Below, piece by piece: positions 5,615-6,992 of a stretch of DNA of 6,992 nucleotides. The stretch covers positions 1 through 6,992 of the forward strand of contig CANFYD010000198.1 in assembly GCA_947450745.1 (NCBI GenBank). The letters run 5' to 3'. Every line of letters starts with the position of its first letter. Within the stretch, counting starts at the first letter, position 1. The notes beneath the pieces are model-generated. The model was not told where the DNA came from, did no database searches, and was given only the letters and a program-made list of their open reading frames with translations. This stretch comes from Burkholderiales bacterium (GTDB lineage Bacteria; Pseudomonadota; Gammaproteobacteria; Burkholderiales; Burkholderiaceae_C). The position numbers and the translations under genes were made by a program.

Positions 5615-5630
5615 GCCTGCTATTGCGGGC
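5615..5630 (+). repeat. Short hairpin, possible remnant of a dispersed extragenic palindrome
   Basis: GCCTGC-TATT-GCGGGC forms a six-pair stem with one G-U pair. Together with the following AATGACGG it recalls the extragenic repeats ending in GGGAATGACG that are scattered in many beta- and gammaproteobacterial genomes, though the match is degenerate. No T tract follows. Confidence 0.3.
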
Positions 5631-5716
5631 AATGACGGTCGCTAGGGTGAACGATCAGTCTGCCATCAGGATCCTGCTCTCAATTTGGGCCCACGCGTTC
5701 CGTGGCGCGTTTGGCT

Positions 5717-6992
5717 TCAGCGCGCGGCCCGCACGGCAAAACGCAGCGGGTCAATGGCGTCCAGCAGGCTGGCTTCAAGCGGGCAGGGCGCGCCGCTCAC
5801 TTGAGCCGCGAGCACCTGGCCGCACAGTGCGGCCCAATTGATGCCGCGTGAACCCATCGCCATGCAGACGGCCAAGCCGGGCAGGCGCGGGATGAAGCGT
5901 GCCTGGTCTTGGCGGCCGTTGTAGCCCGGCTCGGCCAAGCCGCCGACCAGGGGCAGGCGGTCCGGTGCGGCCAAGCGCCAAGCGACGCGGCCGCCCTGCG
6001 CAGCGGGCGGTGGGTTGATGTGGGCCAAGCGGCCCCATTGCTGCAGGTTGTGCTGATGGTCGGCGGCGCGCAGCGTGTTGTCCATGGCGGCCTGCATTGC
6101 TTCGTCCTGGTTGGTCGCTCCGCACCACAGACCGCCGGTTGGATCGGCTATGGCGTAACCGAGGCCCGCCACCGGCAAGCGAGGTCGGGGTGTGGTTGAG
6201 TCGGAGTTTGAGTTGGAGGCCTCATGCAGGTGGCTCAGTTGTCCCCGCGTTCGGCGCAGCCGTGCGGCCAAGTCGGGGGCCAAGTCTTGCAACAGGCCAA
6301 AGCCTTCGACGCCGCCGGCCAGCACGACCAAGGGCGCTTCGCCGACGAGTTGGCCGTCTGGGCCCCAAGCTTGCCATTGCTCGCCACGCCGCTGCAGGCG
6401 CGCGATGGGCTGGTTCAGCTGCAGCTTCGCGGCGGCCGACTTCAGCAGGGCCGCAACGTAGGCTGGCGGCGGCAGCGCCCCACCGCCGGGGTAGAGCCAG
6501 GCCGGCTGTTGCAGGTCAAGTCCGCAAAGCCTTGCCGCTTCTGCAGCGCCGAGGGCCTGCACATAGTCGGCCGGCAGCCCCAGCTGAGCGATCAGCGCGT
6601 GCATTTGCGCGGTGTCGCGCTGAGTTTCAAGGCGCAGCAGGCCTTGTTGATGCCAGGGCAGCGGCGGCAAGCTGCGCAGGACGCGCTGGGTTTCGAGTGC
6701 AGCCGCGCGGTTGAAGCGCGCATGCAGGCCGTCGTCCGGGTTCAGCGTGCCGTGGTACAGCCCGCCGGGGTTGCCCGAGCTGGCTTGAGCCGGGGCCGCG
6801 TGGGCGTCCACCACCGTCGATTGAATGCCTTGCTGTGCCAGCGCCCACGCGCAAGCCGCGCCCGCCAACCCTGCGCCGATGATCAGCGCGTGCTGCGCAT
6901 CCGCTGCCAGCGGCTGCCAGCCCAGCGGGCGCTGCAGGCTGTGACGCGGAGCAAAGCGGGCCACGCAGAGACCGCCCAGTTCGGCAAAGTCG
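5717..6992 (-). CDS. mnmC: MnmC, C-terminal FAD-dependent oxidoreductase part (5' end outside window)
   Basis: MnmC finishes the mnm5(s2)U modification of wobble uridine 34 in tRNAs such as tRNA-Lys and tRNA-Glu. This FAD domain removes the carboxymethyl group from cmnm5(s2)U; an N-terminal methyltransferase domain then methylates nm5(s2)U. The visible 424 residues, counted from the first complete codon, contain the FAD-binding ALIIGAGLAG (35-44), the family signature SSGNPGGLYHG (71-81), and the C-terminal SRGINWAALCGQ. They cover the oxidoreductase domain completely. The frame has no stop up to the window edge. A GTG at 6964 could be read as a start but has no ribosome binding site, and the preceding codons (DFAELGGLC) fit an interdomain linker, so the gene very likely continues as the bifunctional form (668 residues in E. 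coli). The stop is TGA at 5719-5717. Confidence 0.95.
   Translation of the reverse strand, partial: DFAELGGLCVARFAPRHSLQRPLGWQPLAADAQHALIIGAGLAGAACAWALAQQGIQSTVVDAHAAPAQASSGNPGGLYHGTLNPDDGLHARFNRAAALETQRVLRSLPPLPWHQQGLLRLETQRDTAQMHALIAQLGLPADYVQALGAAEAARLCGLDLQQPAWLYPGGGALPPPAYVAALLKSAAAKLQLNQPIARLQRRGEQWQAWGPDGQLVGEAPLVVLAGGVEGFGLLQDLAPDLAARLRRTRGQLSHLHEASNSNSDSTTPRPRLPVAGLGYAIADPTGGLWCGATNQDEAMQAAMDNTLRAADHQHNLQQWGRLAHINPPPAAQGGRVAWRLAAPDRLPLVGGLAEPGYNGRQDQARFIPRLPGLAVCMAMGSRGINWAALCGQVLAAQVSGAPCPLEASLLDAIDPLRFAVRAAR

Larger units (their letters stand above)
5202..5716. other. Intergenic stretch between the small-ORF cluster and mnmC
   Basis: It holds a UUCG-type hairpin just after the 74-residue gene, a probable frameshifted small minus-strand gene (5307-5592), and a short hairpin at 5615-5630. 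The 124 bases between that small gene and the mnmC stop show no intact gene. Plus-strand open frames here have no ribosome binding site and mirror the minus-strand reading. Confidence 0.55.

Noticed and set aside
5292..5645. 117-codon plus-strand ORF ending in WTLSFLVCWGPAIAGNDGR
   Set aside because: No ribosome binding site, poor composition in its first half, and it is antisense to the frameshifted minus-strand gene, which has a start signal and better codon use. A dispersed repeat is possible but could not be tested.
6097..6714. Plus-strand ORF of 205 codons opposite mnmC
   Set aside because: Antisense shadow of the clear MnmC FAD domain; Arg/Ala/Pro-rich without motifs.

Overview
The window is GC-rich with strong G/C preference at third codon positions. 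The ribose-5-phosphate isomerase, the fused-type MnmC oxidoreductase domain and general codon style point to a betaproteobacterium, most likely of the order Burkholderiales (Comamonadaceae or relatives). This placement is inferred from protein resemblance, not from a marker gene.

Layout. (1) At 104-763 (+) is rpiA, a complete housekeeping gene of the pentose phosphate pathway. (2) Converging on it is a two-gene operon on the minus strand (3628 down to 787). It encodes a molybdenum hydroxylase of the isoquinoline 1-oxidoreductase / aldehyde dehydrogenase type: a 790-residue molybdopterin subunit with a twin-arginine signal, then a 152-residue [2Fe-2S] subunit. The large gene's stop codon lies inside the ribosome binding site of the small gene, so the two are probably translationally coupled. 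A perfect 9-bp inverted repeat just upstream of the large-subunit ribosome binding site is a good operator candidate. (3) From about 3673 to 4515 there is no convincing gene. This stretch holds a roughly 120-bp palindromic repeat built from ATCTGCG units, a 12-bp palindrome, a weak minus-strand ORF and an imperfect palindrome. (4) From 4516 to 5201 (+) is a cluster of short ORFs: a disordered 79-residue protein, a possible 63-residue ORF in the same frame behind a TGA, and a more convincing 74-residue protein with a good ribosome binding site. (5) From 5202 to 5716 is mostly intergenic, with a UUCG hairpin, a probably frameshifted small minus-strand gene, and a short hairpin that may be a dispersed-repeat remnant. 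(6) From 5717 to the window end (-) is the C-terminal FAD domain of MnmC, a tRNA wobble-uridine modification enzyme. Its N-terminal part lies outside the window.

How the parts fit. The two ends are core metabolism and tRNA modification; the middle is accessory. The oxidoreductase is the only clear catalytic system there. The large subunit is predicted to be exported folded through Tat, carrying the signal-less iron-sulfur subunit with it, and to oxidise an aldehyde or N-heterocycle in the periplasm. No electron acceptor (for example cytochrome c), cofactor chaperone (XdhC type) or regulator is visible, so these must lie elsewhere. I see no CRISPR array, tRNA, rRNA, complete insertion sequence, phage module or recognisable defence system. 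The novelty here is modest: an oxidoreductase of unknown substrate with altered motifs and reversed gene order, a candidate operator, a structured repeat and several uncharacterised small ORFs.
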